From: an uncultured Lentisphaeria bacterium
GTDB lineage: Bacteria; Verrucomicrobiota; Lentisphaeria; Victivallales; Victivallaceae
Length of the DNA: 5,767 nucleotides
Direction: 5' to 3'
Assembly (NCBI GenBank): GCA_903821255.1
Contig: CAIJKT010000175.1
Coordinates: forward strand, 1-5,767
Shown here: positions 4,418-5,767 of the stretch, one piece after another
How positions within the stretch are numbered: position 1 is the first letter of the stretch
Layout of the letters: every line of letters starts with the position of its first letter
The notes under the pieces: model-generated
What the model was told of the DNA's origin: nothing
Seen by the model: the letters and a program-made list of their open reading frames with translations, nothing else
Database searches by the model: none
Made by a program: the position numbers and the translations under genes

Positions 4418-5767
4418 TTATTTCCAGCAATTATAGATTTGCGGGATGAGATATTTTAATACTGCCGCAGTCGGAACCGCGAATATCATCCCGGTCAGTC
4501 CGAAGAAAAGTCCGCCCAGCAGCACGACAATGATTGTTTCAAGCGTGGTAAGCCCCAGCGCCCCGCCGATGACCGTGGGATAAATGAACAACTGGTCCAG
4601 AATTCCGGTGATCGCGACATAGGTCAGCACCACCGCCACCAGCAGCAGCATGCTGGTATGGGTTCCCGCCGCCAGGCAGACAATGAGCGTCAGCAGGGCG
4701 CTGGCACACGGTCCGATGTAAGGCAGAAGCACCGTGCACCCGGCAATGATGCCCAGTATCAGCGCATAGGGGACGCCGAGGATGAAAAACATGATGGTGT
4801 AAAGCGTGCTTTCGATAAGAATGATAGTCAGGTAGCCGCGCACCCATATTTTCAGTTTTAGTATGATATTATGCAGAATCTCCCTGGCGCGCGACAGCGT
4901 TTCCTCGCTGGCGCCGGGCAGCCATTTGCTGTTGTATATCCCCCGGATCAAATATTCGCTTTTCTTATCGCCGTCGCATTGCTGCACGGAACAGTAATCC
5001 GCCATTGTCTTCAGAATCAGCGAGAAGAAAAATAGCGTAAGCAGCACGTCAAGCAGCAGCGAAAACACTCTTTTTATAAAACTGGCGGTAAAGGAAAACA
5101 CGCCGCCGGATTTCTGCAGCACCATTGCGACAATCTCTTTCTGATTGCCGGCATCGGCGAGAAATTTTGTGACTTCGGACACCGCAACTTTGACGAAAGG
5201 CAGCTTCTCCAGCTCCGGCTTCAGGGATTCAAGTTTTTCAATATATTTTTTAACTACCGGCATAAGCTGGCCGCGTCCGTCGGAAGTAAACTCGGAACCG
5301 GGCGCGGCCTGGACCTGACCTGCGACTCCGCCGACTGCCGGCTTGGCCGGCTGCTGCTCGACCCACTCCTGGAGCGAAGCGCTCAAGCCGGCGACATAGG
5401 AGACCGACAGCGAGACAAATGCGATCCCGAGGATAAAACATATCAGTACAAAAGTTGTGATTGTGGCTGTCGTCGCTTTTCCGACCAGTGCCTGACGCTG
5501 CCTCTTTTCTATTTCCGCGGGACTTAATTCAACAGGTTCCATGTTGCTGCGGAATTTGGCGGCAATGGTCTTTAACGGAGAAACCATACTGGCGCAAAGA
5601 CTGAACAGTTTAATGAAAAAGGTGTTTGAAGTGAACTGCTTTTCGTACCATTTCTCCAGCGGCAGGAAAACATAAGCCAGGATCAGCCCGAAAATCACTG
5701 ATTTCAGGAATGTCGCGGTAAGAATAAAAATCGTGATTACAATCAGGGCGACGATTATTCCGGCGCC
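4418..5767 (-). CDS. AI-2E family transporter, partial at its N-terminus
   Basis: Multi-pass inner-membrane protein of the AI-2E (TqsA/YdiK/PerM-like) family. Members are proposed exporters or permeases, with autoinducer-2 and sodium(lithium)/proton exchange reported for some, so the substrate here is unknown. The frame stays open to the right edge: 449 residues are visible and the true start lies beyond it. GTG at 5698 could be mistaken for the start, but it falls between two clearly hydrophobic N-terminal segments (window residues 3-17 and 24-37). The C-terminal half has the family signature: FILGVPYALILGIIAG, LLPYIGP at about 347-353, DQLFIYPTVIGGALGL at 391-406 and GLFFGLTGMIFAVPTAAVLK at 419-438, with several membrane helices between about 300 and 440. 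It is longer than the usual 350-370 residues, partly because of a hydrophilic stretch after the third hydrophobic segment (about 130-195) with a Pro/Gly/Ala-rich part and a charged, possibly helical part. The next gene downstream, the decarboxylase, is 117 bases away and probably transcribed separately. Confidence 0.92.
   Translation of the reverse strand, partial: GAGIIVALIVITIFILTATFLKSVIFGLILAYVFLPLEKWYEKQFTSNTFFIKLFSLCASMVSPLKTIAAKFRSNMEPVELSPAEIEKRQRQALVGKATTATITTFVLICFILGIAFVSLSVSYVAGLSASLQEWVEQQPAKPAVGGVAGQVQAAPGSEFTSDGRGQLMPVVKKYIEKLESLKPELEKLPFVKVAVSEVTKFLADAGNQKEIVAMVLQKSGGVFSFTASFIKRVFSLLLDVLLTLFFFSLILKTMADYCSVQQCDGDKKSEYLIRGIYNSKWLPGASEETLSRAREILHNIILKLKIWVRGYLTIILIESTLYTIMFFILGVPYALILGIIAGCTVLLPYIGPCASALLTLIVCLAAGTHTSMLLLVAVVLTYVAITGILDQLFIYPTVIGGALGLTTLETIIVVLLGGLFFGLTGMIFAVPTAAVLKYLIPQIYNCWK

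Noticed and set aside
4418..5698. GTG at 5698 as the start of the AI-2E gene
   Set aside because: The same frame stays open through 23 more codons to the window edge and encodes a hydrophobic segment expected at the family's N-terminus, so the gene simply continues off the window.

Overview
The window carries six protein genes and no RNA gene, insertion sequence or CRISPR array. The organism is most likely a diderm (Gram-negative-type) bacterium. Four of the six products have an export signal, one of them with a lipobox, and one product is a Deg/HtrA-type protease expected outside the cytoplasm. The protease closely resembles the Deg2/Deg9/Deg10 group best known from plants and also seen in some bacteria. 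Together with the secreted SH3b protein and the overall style, this makes a member of the PVC group (Lentisphaerota/Verrucomicrobiota) my best guess, but that is inference and not proven by the window.

Layout, left to right. Positions 1-2448 hold three minus-strand genes that look like one operon, read from 2448 down to 1. They encode an exported protein with two SH3b domains and a possible OB-like C-terminal domain, then a small exported protein of unknown function starting 2 bases after the previous stop, then a Deg-type serine protease whose PDZ region runs off the left edge. A 116-base AT-rich divergent intergenic region (2449-2564) with several short dyads separates this operon from a plus-strand tyrosine recombinase of the XerC/XerD type (2565-3506). 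The recombinase has all six catalytic residues and an insert of about 15 residues ahead of the first catalytic arginine.

The recombinase gene converges, with a 17-base gap, on a minus-strand alpha-acetolactate decarboxylase gene (3524-4300) whose product carries a lipoprotein signal peptide. A perfect 12-base inverted repeat followed by a T-run lies inside the 3' end of the decarboxylase gene and could terminate the recombinase transcript. Upstream of the decarboxylase, positions 4301-4417 hold a possible terminator and a purine/pyrimidine-biased repeat cluster. The right end (4418-5767) is an AI-2E family membrane protein read on the minus strand, with its true start beyond the window.

Functionally, the left operon looks like an envelope quality-control or cell-wall-associated set. 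The recombinase is a housekeeping chromosome-dimer resolution enzyme. The decarboxylase makes acetoin from acetolactate, apparently in the envelope and without a neighbouring acetolactate synthase. The AI-2E protein is a permease or exporter of unknown substrate. No clearly new multi-gene system is proven. The best candidates for a second look are the three-gene secreted operon, the lipoprotein decarboxylase and the inverted repeat embedded in its coding sequence.
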